64,000 nt of DNA from Parapristionchus giblindavisi (Eukaryota; Nematoda; Chromadorea; Rhabditida; Diplogasteridae). The notes beneath the pieces were generated by a model. That model had not been told where the DNA came from. It worked only from the letters and a program-made list of their open reading frames with translations, and did not search any database. The number at the start of each line of letters is the position of its first letter. Position 1 is the stretch's first letter. Made by a program: the position numbers and the translations under genes. This document shows, piece after piece, positions 39,843 through 52,200 of this stretch. The stretch spans positions 126,501 to 190,500 of the forward strand of contig CALSFV010000366.1 of the NCBI GenBank assembly GCA_943737045.1. The letters run 5' to 3'.

Positions 39843-39929
39843 TTATTTCTTCTCCTCCTCCGCGGCCTCTTTCTTTCCCGCAGCGTTGAATGAGAAGACG
39901 CAAAGAACGGCATAGCAGATTTGATCCGC
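39843..39929 (-). other. aex-3: MADD homologue, distal alternative last exon
   Basis: Encodes 28 residues starting [14 protein letters not shown] and ending in a charged EEEKK tail. It matches the conserved C-terminus of vertebrate MADD (M-A-x-E-I-C-Y-S-V-L-C-L-F-S-Y), so it is the ancestral-type end. The acceptor is in the same phase (0) as that of the exon at 40243-40527. Confidence 0.85.
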
Positions 39930-42900
39930 CTGAAATATTTTGGATAAATTGTGCCAGAAATATCTTCAATATTTACAAAATGGATAATGCAGAGGGTTCA
40001 ATAGAGAATAGTTGAGAAGAGCTTATTTGGTCATGAGCGTAAAAATCGTTCAATGTATCAGTATTTAGGCGAATATCTTTCCTATTTGCACAATCACAAT
40101 CACTTTGCATGCGTTTGTTTTGCTTCAAGCGACCTTTTCGGGACTATGAGATCTCAAAAAGATCCTTGAAGTGTCTGGGAAAAGGCTGTGAATAGCTTAT
40201 AAGCTAGCTAATAAATACATGACAACATTCAAACAATTAGACCTATTGCACTGGAGTGATCTGCAACTTCACTTCAGGGATATCTATGGCCGAGTCTGCC
40301 GATGTCGCCGACTCCATCGACACGTGTGACTGCACCATTCTTTCTGATATTTGCCTGGTTTGTCCTGGTGCCAATGGTGTCTTGTCGTCGGTTGGCAATT
40401 GTGCTGGAGAAGGCCTATTTTTTGTGAGCAATTCTGATGAGATGGTAGCGTGTGACTTGTAGGGTAGATCGGCAACGGTGTGACGAATACTAAAGACACG
40501 ATGCATCGCCCATGCAATTGAAGTCGCCTGGAATGGGATCAACTAGATGTTATCTTTTATCTGTTTTTCATGCTAAAAGTGATATAAAAGGAGTGAAAGT
40601 GTGTGCGATTACTGTGTGGTGAAGGGTCGAGCCATGCTCAAATTCCACAAACTAATATTGGGAGACGTACCAGTTTTCGTGCTCACTATTTTTACGTTGA
40701 TTACACTTACAGATATGCAAAATATAGATCACAATATCAACACAACGAATAGATCATATCATGCGAATTGTCCTTTCTTGAACAGATTAAGAATGGACTA
40801 TTTGCGTATAGGCATACAGACCGATGAAAAATATGTTGAAACATCTCACCATAACAAATTTTGAAATTTAAAAAAAAATCAACTGAAAACTACCGCTAAT
40901 GAGATCAGAAAGAATGACACGCAAAAGGGGAGCTAAAATATACGAATATTAAAGAGAGACAAAAACCCCATAAGTAAAATTATAGAAGACGGAGTCAAGG
41001 AGATGATCGTAGAAAGATAATAAGAAAAGTAAACCGGTAAGAAATTAGGACAAGATAACAAAATGAAGAACAATGTCCTAGTATGAAAACGAACCATTTG
41101 GGAGACGTAGCGGCGTGTGATGAGTTCATTCTTCTTACGATCTTGAAAAGAATTGCATTGAATATTGAATCAGTTTATGACACCTTTTAAACACATATTA
41201 TATGTGGAGTTTTTGTTGTAAATACTGACCGTATTCCTCGAGTACAAACATATTTCCACCATATGTGTTGCATTTCTTGATATTCTCCAATTCGATGAAG
41301 AACTGTCGATTAACGAATAGAATGGCGACACCATCGATTCGGACCTTTAAAAAGTGATACACATTTACCAGCTTCATCTACCTACACCATTATGAGACGT
41401 ATAGGATTACGAACCATTTTATTATTTATTGAAATCTTACCTGTAGCAGTCCTCCCTGGTTGCTTTCAGTATCGTGAACGGGGAATTCTCCTCCAAGATC
41501 CCGTCCTTCCACATTTACTTTGCCTCTTGCTGCAGCTCTCTCCATCGCTCCTTTCATGCACAGATAAAGATCGCGACACTACAACGATTAATTTAACTTT
41601 TTAAGCAAATCTTAATATCATTGGTACCTTCTTCGTGTAGAACTTGTGCATGTGCACTTTGTCTTCATGTTTCCGCCACAGACACAGAACCTTTAATATA
41701 CATTATTCCTTCTCGTACCAATCAAATAAGAATTGCTAGGGATTTTTTTGAACTACACATTTTTTAAATGTTCAATTCAAAAGTTGTGGAAAGAGGAAAA
41801 AGTTATCTGTTTTCACAAAGTTTTATAAGAATATATATGATATAATTGGCCACATTTATTGATATTACCTTTGTCTTCGGTGAGTATGTCATATTGACCA
41901 ATCGTTCGTACCACCATCGTTCTGTCACGGCTCCTGTCACTGCTCTGAGTACTACTGCATCATCGCAAACCTGTTACATTGTCATTGTTTGTGATATTCT
42001 ATTTATGACACCGCGTCACATTTAATCCATACCGTGTTTTTTTCTCGAAAATGCATAAACACTATTAAAATAGTATTAATGCATAAACACTATTAAAATA
42101 GTATTAAATATTCTTCACCTCCATAAACATCATCGTCCCTTGCGCATTTGATCCTATGTACACAGTGAAACTCTGCTTCTGAACCAGTCGACTGCCGAGA
42201 GGCTTCAGAGGAATCGTGTTTCCTTGCTTAAATGTCCACATTATTGGCTTATATGTGATGTGAAATAATCGTACACTATCATTATCAGATAGTAAACAGT
42301 AGTTGATTACCGTTTGAGGCAGTTCATCTAAAAGAGCATTGATCTCCTTCGAACACACTAATCCAATGTGCGCCTTGCCAAGGAGACGACGGATTTTCTG
42401 AATAATATTTACCAATGTTCAGATATTTCCGCATTACTGTGAATACCTGCTGAATTGCCTTCTGTCCGGTTCCACACATAATCATGTACGCGGTCAGATT
42501 ATGAAGTAGAGTAGACAAGAGCCGGTCTTCTTCAAGTTCCAGTCGCTTCTTCTCATGCTCAGAAAGATGGGCGTACCTGAATCACGGACAATAATAATTA
42601 ATAATTTAAATAATTTAAAAAAATCTTTATATGGTAGAAATGAATCGGTATAATCGACCGACCGTTGACTACACAGTACATTCTCGCAACTGTAACAACA
42701 TAAGACAAGGCAATAAATAATCTCAAAATTGGGCCATGAGGAAAATCTAAGAAAAATGTAAGCCTGTTAATTCTAAACACTTAGAACATTGCCAGGAACA
42801 TAAACAAAAGACATTTAAATGAAAAAAGCGTAGAGCATAGACATGGTATGTTTAAAAAAATGGTCCAAGACTATTAGCTTACCTATCGATCATCTCACTC

Positions 42901-43128
42901 GGTTCCTGATCCATTCCTATGATCTCTCGCTCTTGTGCAACGATATCCACGAATACATTCTCCCAGAAGACTACCTTCTGCCAGAGTGGATTTGGTGATT
43001 GCACTAAAAGTAGTATATTACAACACACCAGAAGCGATGATACTCCACTTTTTATTCATTCTCTCTTTGTTTTTTTAGCGATGTCATTTTATCATCACAC
43101 GTTTCCTTGTTATTTGATGATTTGATAA

Positions 43129-43217
<89 letters not shown>

Positions 43218-46200
43218 TTTTATTCCTTCAAATGAACGCATCGGGGATGGGGATCGGGAATATCTGTTAGATAGTCTTGTGAAGGATGTCCGTCGCCAAG
43301 GCATCAGGCAGCCATTATATTATCATTATGTGCAAAAATCTATTCTGCGTCGCTTCAGGTAACTCACATAACAGATCCTGATAGATGTAATGCCTGGTGG
43401 GCTCACTTGGCGTCATTCCTGTTCGATCTGCGCTAACCTGCACAACCATCGGTCACCTCTGTTATTTGGGAGTAAATTTAAAGTACCTCGAGTGACTGCG
43501 GTGCAGTAAACTTTCTGTTATTCGCCAATGCAACATCTGCTCTGCTCGTAGGCGATGTTCCGTTCGCTACAGGTGGAGTAGTACTATTCGGCTGTTGCGG
43601 GGACTGTTGCTGTCCAGCTTGCGTCTTTGGCGCGGGTACCGGAGGCATTGGTGGCACTGAAAATGAAAGAGGCTAGTAGACACTCCAAGAAAACACTCAC
43701 AAAACACGACAACGACAGGGAACTAAGCGTACGATGCACTATAGAAGCAACTAAGGAGAGGCTAGAAGCACAGTATTAGATTTACTCTTTGATGGTGGTG
43801 CAGTGAGTGGAGGAGGAGCCATCGATGGTGGTGGAGCTGACGGAACCGTGGACGGAAGCAGCTCAGGTCGTCGCGGTGGTACTCGAGGAGGCAGACCCGG
43901 CGCAGCGGAAGCTCCGACAGGTGCTCCCGGAGTTCCTGATGCTAGAAGTGGAGCGGCACTGCCGCCAGCAGGAGGTCGCGGCGGTAGCGGAGGAGGAGGA
44001 AGTCGAGGTGATGCCGACAACGGCAATGTTGGCCCTGAGAGACAACCATGCTATGGATAGAGAGAAATTGATGTATAGTACATTTATACAGGCAGAACGA
44101 TAGACAGAGTAAGGGACGGAGAAGAGTGATTAGAGTGAGAGATTTAGAGATAAATCATTCGACACTTATGTAAATTAGCGTGAATAGTTTACTTTGTGGT
44201 AGTGGTGGACCATTGACAGGCCGAGGTGGAAGTGATGGAGGATTATTTGTTGAAGAAGATGACTGCTGAGAGGTATCAATGAGTGAGTTTGCTCCTACTT
44301 GGCTTTTGAACGAATCCGGAGTTGGCGTTGGCTCAGAACTGAAATAAGATATGAAATTGAATTTTATTCGAACGAAAACAACCTTGTACATCCCGAAGAG
44401 CTGGCTGTGCCATCACTATGCACAGCTACTTGTTCCGAATTTTTTCGCGAGCCTGCATGATGTAGATTATTAAACTGTCTGATAATTGTTTTACCTCCAT
44501 TCTCGACGACCTTCTGAGGCATGACATTCTTTCCATCAGTGGATATCTTATACCGGGTTGAAGACAACGACATCAGATCTTGAATCGAAGAAGAAGGCGT
44601 ACCAACCTTAACGATTCGTCAAGAAAAGGCTTAGGTTTTCAATCTTTTGCTTCGAATTCTTAAAATTCTCAACTTTCATTAGCCTGATCTTCAATTCTTT
44701 CTGATCTTCGAGTCAATAGTGATCGATGCTTAATGCGATGTTTTCAATGTGTATAATTAAACTGACCAGACTAGGAGATGCGGATACTGGAGTCATCACT
44801 TGACTGGCTTGTCTTGACCAGAAATGAGTGTGCGCGATTTCCAGAACATGGAACATCGAAGCAAGACCATTTGAGCCAGGAGTATTGAAAGACACCTATA
44901 TTTTTCCTTATTTTTCCTGTTTCGTCAGTTAGGCACTATGAAATTTTTCATCAGCAGTCACCTCAATACCAGTGATGCACGCCTGCAGAACCCGAATGTA
45001 CCCTTTGTACTGAGCTCGACTCAATTGCTGAATATATCAATAATTGTATTTACATAGTATCCATGATTCTATATTAGAAAAGAAAACTGACCACTTCCTT
45101 AACGAAATCGTCCTCGCTCATTTTGTGCTCGAGACCGAGATTCAGCTTTGTGCATATCTTCAAATAATTCATTTTATGAGGGTGGAGTTTCACAAATTTT
45201 ACCAATTCTCGCATGCTTTCCTCCTCACACAACCGCTTGAGCTTCGGATACATGAAGACACCTACTCCTTGGCCAGACAAGACCGCATCACAAATGTCTC
45301 TAGCCAGTTGCTGATTTTTCCTCAAATCAAATATGGATTCAGAAAATGGAAATATTATATTTTATCGATACAAGTGATGAAGACGTGAAAAATATTCGGG
45401 AAACAATCTGTTTTGTATTATTGTTCATAAGAGTGCGAAATGATGTTGAAATGGCAGTGTTCTCACCCTTGCTGCGTCGCTGTTTGGATGCTCGTTGGAG
45501 GTGGAGCAGCCTTCTTAACTAATTGCTGACTTTGATCTATTCTATGGGCAGCCACAGAGGCTATGGGCATCACCGTCTTCTCCTTCAGTGCTTGAGCCTT
45601 TGGGGCGGTTCGATTCAATACCTCAACCAATATTAAATTAATTAAAATAATGATCAATCATAGCCATCGACAAATTTCTCTTATCTCCAATGTATTATAT
45701 GAATCATGGTGAACATTTTGCATCATCAATATAATAAGCATTGGAAGAAAACTAATGCTTTACCTGATTGAATATTCCATGACTCTTCTCAGCATATCCA
45801 TTGATGGCGTTCATAAAGTTGGGTCCGAGAACCTTCTCACCAGAATCAGTTAACGATGACAGGCCCTGAATTCGTGTTTTTGTTTATTTTTTAAATAAAT
45901 TTTTTTATATATTGTATAAGACATCGATGCTTGTAATTCTAAATTTTATTATTTATAGCCAGTATTTAATTTTCAATAAACTCGTGATATTATGGTTGTG
46001 ATCACTAACTGATTTGAGTCGATTCGCAGCTGAATTGGAATTGTCCTCGTGGATCAATCGCTGCTTCCTGTTCTGTACCTGAAATAGTTATCGAATAAGG
46101 GTCGAATTGCGTTGATTTTCAATCAATAAATAAGCGATAGTGGACTGCATCTACCAAACGACAGATCTTTGCGCGTTACGCTATGTACGTGTTACTACTA

Positions 46201-49200
46201 TAGATATTATTATTAGTCCCAGTGTATTATGTAATATAATTATACAAACATGGTTCTCGAAGCATTGAAGCCATAATAGGTTCAGATTTAACGACATCAA
46301 AATGGGGAAGGTGGAACAAAATACAAGTCTGGGATTGTACTCACAATAAATGTGTTCGAATACCAGTGCTATTGTGTTTATCGTATTAAGAGTATTTTAT
46401 TTTATAATAGTCGGGACTGAAATTGCATGCAATTATCTATCACGCACGGCTAATATAGACGGCATTCCAGAAAATATCTGATCTACTATGATATTGACCG
46501 AGATGCATGAAACACTCGCGCTGCGGTTCTCACTGTGTCTATTAACTGAACATGTCTACACGATAGAGTAAGGAGTGTCACACAAACGATCGGTTATTGA
46601 CTCGAACACGGAAAACTCAGTAGTTAGTGTTGAAATGGTGTGAGTTAGTGTGAGACCCTTTCCGAAGAAGCGTTTCCGATTATGATCCAAATTTAGGGTA
46701 CCATAATCCGGAAACGGTCTTTCTTTGAAAGGAAATGTTTATATATACACGTGCACATACCAACGCGTCGTCTAGAAGGTCGTCAGCGTCGTGAATCACT
46801 TCGAAGTGACGTCCCTCTTCATCGGCGTAATGGTGATTATTGTTGTTGATGAGATTATCTTCACTTTTGTGCACTACGTCACTACTCATCATGACAACGG
46901 CCGACCTAAGCTCTATCAACGGCCGAGAGCGAGATGGACGCGACCGAGTCCTGGTAGCCTCATCACTACCACTACTGAGACCACCTACCAGACTCGTTGG
47001 ACCGCTTTTCGAGTGCTGCTGCTGTGCAAGACCACCACCACCGACACCCAGCAGTTGCGAGGGACGAACCGGTGTCGTGTCGATGTCGGAACCATTCGAT
47101 GATCGTCTAGTGCTAGATGTGGCCGTTGTTGAGGGATCGAAAGAGAAGGCACCACGAGCGTCCGACTTCAAAGCCAGATTTTCCGCGAGACGGGCGAAAT
47201 CTGCCTCGGAATCGATCGCTGACGCGGACATGGAGGAAGACGGACTGCAATAGAAGAATATATCAGATTGTGTTTCTGCCGTGAGGGCGTATCATACATT
47301 ATTAAATGCATATATAATCGTCCTTACGTAGGATACCGTAGTATAAGCAGCAGTAGTACACATTATAGTATACATCGGTCGCACACTACAAGAAAATGGA
47401 ACTGTTCATCCCGGTTTACCTTCCACTGCTAATAGAAGATCCCAGAGAAAGTGCAGATTCGGACTGGGGAAGCTCAAGACGTAACGGTTCTCTGTAGACG
47501 TCATTCACTGATGATATTGGCCGATCAGCCCGAGAATGCTTCTCTGCAAATATACAAGATTGTTCTTGACGACATTCATTAACGCCAATAAAACAATACA
47601 GGTCTACCTAATTCATTATATTGGTGTGTTATTAAACATTGTTTACTTTTGATACTTTGTATTATTTCGTCTTCATAGATATTCATACTTACCACTTGAA
47701 CTATCATCGGCGGGGTCAAATACTATATCATCGAAGCTACCGTCGTTTCGTGTTTGTTCGTCCTCATCGGATTCAGAATCCTCGTCTAGATTGTATTGCT
47801 GACTGATGAGTGTGCCCGATAGAGACGAGTTGTCTGGGTACACCTGACAAATCGAGTATGAATGTACAATGTAATACAATGGGTTTATGAATATTTAAGG
47901 GGGCTCGTGTAAGACAAATCTGTACGCACTAATACTTTTTCATGATAAAACAATTAGCGGAACTGCTAACTTCCAAATTTTATAACTCACTTGCGAATCT
48001 AATATTTTCAGTTTAAAAAAATAAAAAATAAAAAAATGATTTAAAAAATATTTTTCTCTCTCCCACTTGTTGCCAAATTGATCAGTGAAAAAAGGATTAA
48101 AATTAACCTGAAAGTGAACCGGCATCAACTGCTCTCCGAACCATTTAATCTTATCGCCAACAGCTAAAGCATTCTCAACTCCTGATTGAACACGAACAAA
48201 CGTTTCGTTCCTTGGGCAAAGTGAGCACTCAGCAAAGTATTCAACTGCTTGTGTCCTGAAATGAGCCGACCTTATCAATGGTCCAATCATTTAATCATCC
48301 AGTACCTGCACAGGTCCGAGATGAACTGCGAACAGACGGGTCTACTACGAAGGAATGAATCAGTCTGAAGCGAGACCACCGGACGAGGATACAGCCTCAG
48401 TGTTCTCGTATGCTCAGAGAAGTTGCCGAAGACATTGGGCGAATTGTAGAACTTAACCTGCAGAGTAATATTATTATTCATATTTCAGAATAAAATATGA
48501 TATAATTTTCGCCAGTACTGTATATTTCGGAATTGGGAAACCAGGGTGCAATTTTGACAACGATAATAATTTAAACCTTACTCGAAATTTTTTATTCGAA
48601 ATTTATGATTCATCTAATATCAATATAAATCTTTTTCCTATCACATTAATTTTTGAAATTAAATAAAATAAAATCTAATTACCATGGCAACTCTGACCGC
48701 CACATCAATTTCGTCACCATCCGGAGCCACACCGACTTCTACTGATCCTCTCCTCTCTGTGCCATAGTGTGACATCATTCCGAGTGCTTCTCGAAGGTTC
48801 TTCTGAATTGTGAAAACATGTTGGATAGTTATGGATGTGATATTGGAAAGGTCTCGATTGTTTATCAAACGAGCTGAATACTAGGAGGTTGTATTGCCTA
48901 TTAGTATATATAGGTTCTCCATCAGTGGTAAATAGGATCTATGTATGATGTTCTACATATGTAATACAATTACATTCGTTTAATATGGTACGTCAATAGT
49001 CAAGCTCTCAATTACTCATTTCTATCTTAGCACTTGCCTTGAGAGTGCTCGCATCCGGCTCAGGCAGATCAGGAATCTCCATGTCTTCAGGGATATTAAT
49101 TATATTCGTATCCAAATCGACTAGGACAATGTCATTGGGCATTTCCTGAATATTACAGGAATATATTATGATAATGAAAAAAGAGATTTTGTCAAATTAA

Positions 49201-52200
49201 ATATTGATTAAAAAATTTTCAAACCCCTGTTGTGTTCATGCGAAAGTTTTTATGATTAGGAACATCGATTAACATTCATCCGCCAATCTTTTTTCTCGTA
49301 TTGTCATTTATTTGAAGCAGTGCAATATATTTCCAGAGTGCCTCTGGATGGGTTATCTTTGTAGGAGCCCTACGAGTGCAATCTCCGTCTACTTCCTATT
49401 CACTCTCCTATTCCCCTCTTGCATACGTATTCTCTATGAGCACAAATATGTATGTTCGTGACTGTTACGTCATGAGAGCCCATCGAAAAGGGGGAAAGAA
49501 GAAAAGAGGAGGGAAAAGGAAGGCAAAACGAGCCATGAGATAGGAATAATATACTAGTAAGTGGACCCTTTGCTTGTTGGGAAATGAGCCCGTAAAGAGG
49601 CATGAAATGAGCTCAATAGATAATACATCAATATGTCTGCTACTCAGGTATTTGCTCATTTCCGACTGAGAATTGACCTTGCATGAATATGTGTGCGAAT
49701 CTTCTTTTATAATTTGACTTAATTGACAGACAATTGCAACATGTAGTTGAATTTAGGTAAATAAAAAAATACAGTGCTTACCCTCATCTTTCGTGTCTCG
49801 AAGAACGTTGCAGGGAGGCCGATAATGAACGGAGTCGGAGCAAGAAGTAACTGCAACAATAAAAAAATTTTCTACCCCAGCATCATAAATATACTCTGTT
49901 TTTCTTCCTTAAAAAATCAATTTCCCACTATTTATTGTCATGACCATTCAGTCCATGGCTTCTATAGTGTGTGAGTGGGCGAAGTGGGCGTCAACAAATC
50001 TATCGAATTTTCGTTAACGCCTAAAATGTTTTTGTTTGTTCAGCAATGGTGAGAACAACAAATAGGAAATATCGAGGTGATCTTAAAACTATGCATCCGT
50101 TACAATAAGTAGTGTTTTTCGACGATTTAAAACAGTTCTGATCGAAGCTGAACCTCAAAAAATAGTGTCGTTCAGTATCTTTATATGATTACTTGTCCTA
50201 CTACAGTATCGCCAGAAAGTAATCGGACACTTTTTCATTTTTTTATAACTTTTGATCCAGGAAAGCAATCAAGCTGATCTTTTCAGCCAATGTACAGAAT
50301 TTATCAAGGAATATTACCATGATGTGATGGTGTAATTAACTTAGTTAATTTTTGCGTAGTGATGACGCTACCGAAGTGCACTTTTTTGAAAATTCCCATT
50401 TCTTTAGTGAAAAGCCCTGTTCTTCGGGAACACTGTGAGAGTGTAGACCCCCACTAGGGCTGTACAGTCAAACAATCTGGAATGGCTCCGACTCCGATTT
50501 CAAGCTGTGGCAGGGTTGCAACTTTGACCTCCAAAATTTATAACTCGGCTTCTAGATGTGATAACGACCCGTTCTAAGCGCCAAAATGATGCTAGTGGCG
50601 ATTGATGTTTATCCCCGAAATATGGTAGTCATATCTCGTCATTTGCCCTCAGGGCATAAAATAATTTTTTGTTGGGAGGACCGATTTTGAGACCCTACCG
50701 TTCAGAGGGCAGATCTTCTAAAATTATGGTTTCAGCGCATGCAGCTTTGCAATGTATCATATATTTATTTCCCTTATTTTGGTTTGGTTCTGATTCCTTT
50801 CAGACCCGTAGCAAAAGTTATGTTGAGGTCTACTCGGTTGTAGCGAGTAAAGATCAAAATACAAAGATCAAAGATCAATGTTCAGCAATAGTGTAAAAAC
50901 TTTTGTGAACATCTCTAACATGCATAGGTGCTTTGCGAATAAGAAATTTCATCAATAGAGGCCCAGGGATGAGAGCAGTAAGAGAGAAAGCACAGGAGCG
51001 CGCACCGAGCAGACCTCAGCATAACTTTAGCTATGGGTCTAAAAGGAATCGGAACTAAACCAATATAAGGGAAATAAATATATGATACATTACAAAGCTG
51101 CTTGCGCAGTAACCATATTTTTAGAAGACCCGCCCTCTGATCGGTAGGGTCTCAAAATCGGTCCTCCCAACAAAAAATTATTTTATGCCCTGAGGGCAAA
51201 TGACGAGCTATGACTACCATATTTCGGTGATAAACATCACTCGCCACTAGCATCATTTTGGCGCTTAGTACGATTCGTTATCACATCTAGAAGCCGAGTT
51301 ATAAATTTTGGAGGACAAAGTTGCAACCCTGCCACAGCTTGAAATCGGAGTCGGAGCCATTCCAGATTGTTTGACTGTACAGCCTAGTGGGGGTCTACAC
51401 TCTCGCAGTGTTCCCGAAGAACAGGGCTTTTCACTAAAGAAATGGGAATTTTCAAAAAAAGTGCACTTCGGTAGCGTCATCAATACGCAAAAATTAACTA
51501 AGTTAATTACACCATCACATCATGGTAATATTCCTTGATAAATTCTGTACATTGGCTGAAAAGATCAGCTTGATTGCTTTCCTGGATCAAAAGTTATAAA
51601 AAAATGAAAAAGTGTCCGATTACTTTCTGGCGATACTGTATATCACCTTCTATATGTTCTTACAATTAGCGCATTTATTGGCCCAACCATTAATCTTCAT
51701 TCTCAACTATCATATCATAATAAGTGTACCTGCTCAGCCGATGCCATGTACGCGGGTAGTAGAGGAATCACGGGGAACATATATTCGAGAGGATAGAGAA
51801 GAGCAACGATGGCGAGAACACTCATTGAGACAGCGTTGTAGTTACGAGATTGGATCACCACCTTCATAGAAATCATTAATGGTACCTTAGCTGCTTCATT
51901 TAATGTAAGATATGTTTTCAGATAAATTGTTTCCGATAGTTATTTAGGTGTACTATGGAAGAGGCTCTTGGAGAGAAATGAGGCAACACGGTTCAGTAAT
52001 AATACTGACATTCGGTGATGCTGTCGTTGTAAAGGTCGATTCACTGTTTTCAGTGTTACGCTAACTGTGTTTATTTTCTCACCTTGTACTCAAGCATGAC
52101 TGCTGTCAGCACTTTCAATGCAGCATCAGGACCGAGTAGTTCGAAGGGAAGATGCATTGGGAAGTCAACCAAAGAGAACCGAGTGTGATCAGGTAAAGCG

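Noticed and set aside
43803..44103. Gly-rich and Glu/Val-rich + strand frames
   Set aside because: They are shadows of the proline-rich exon 26 of the MADD homologue on the other strand.
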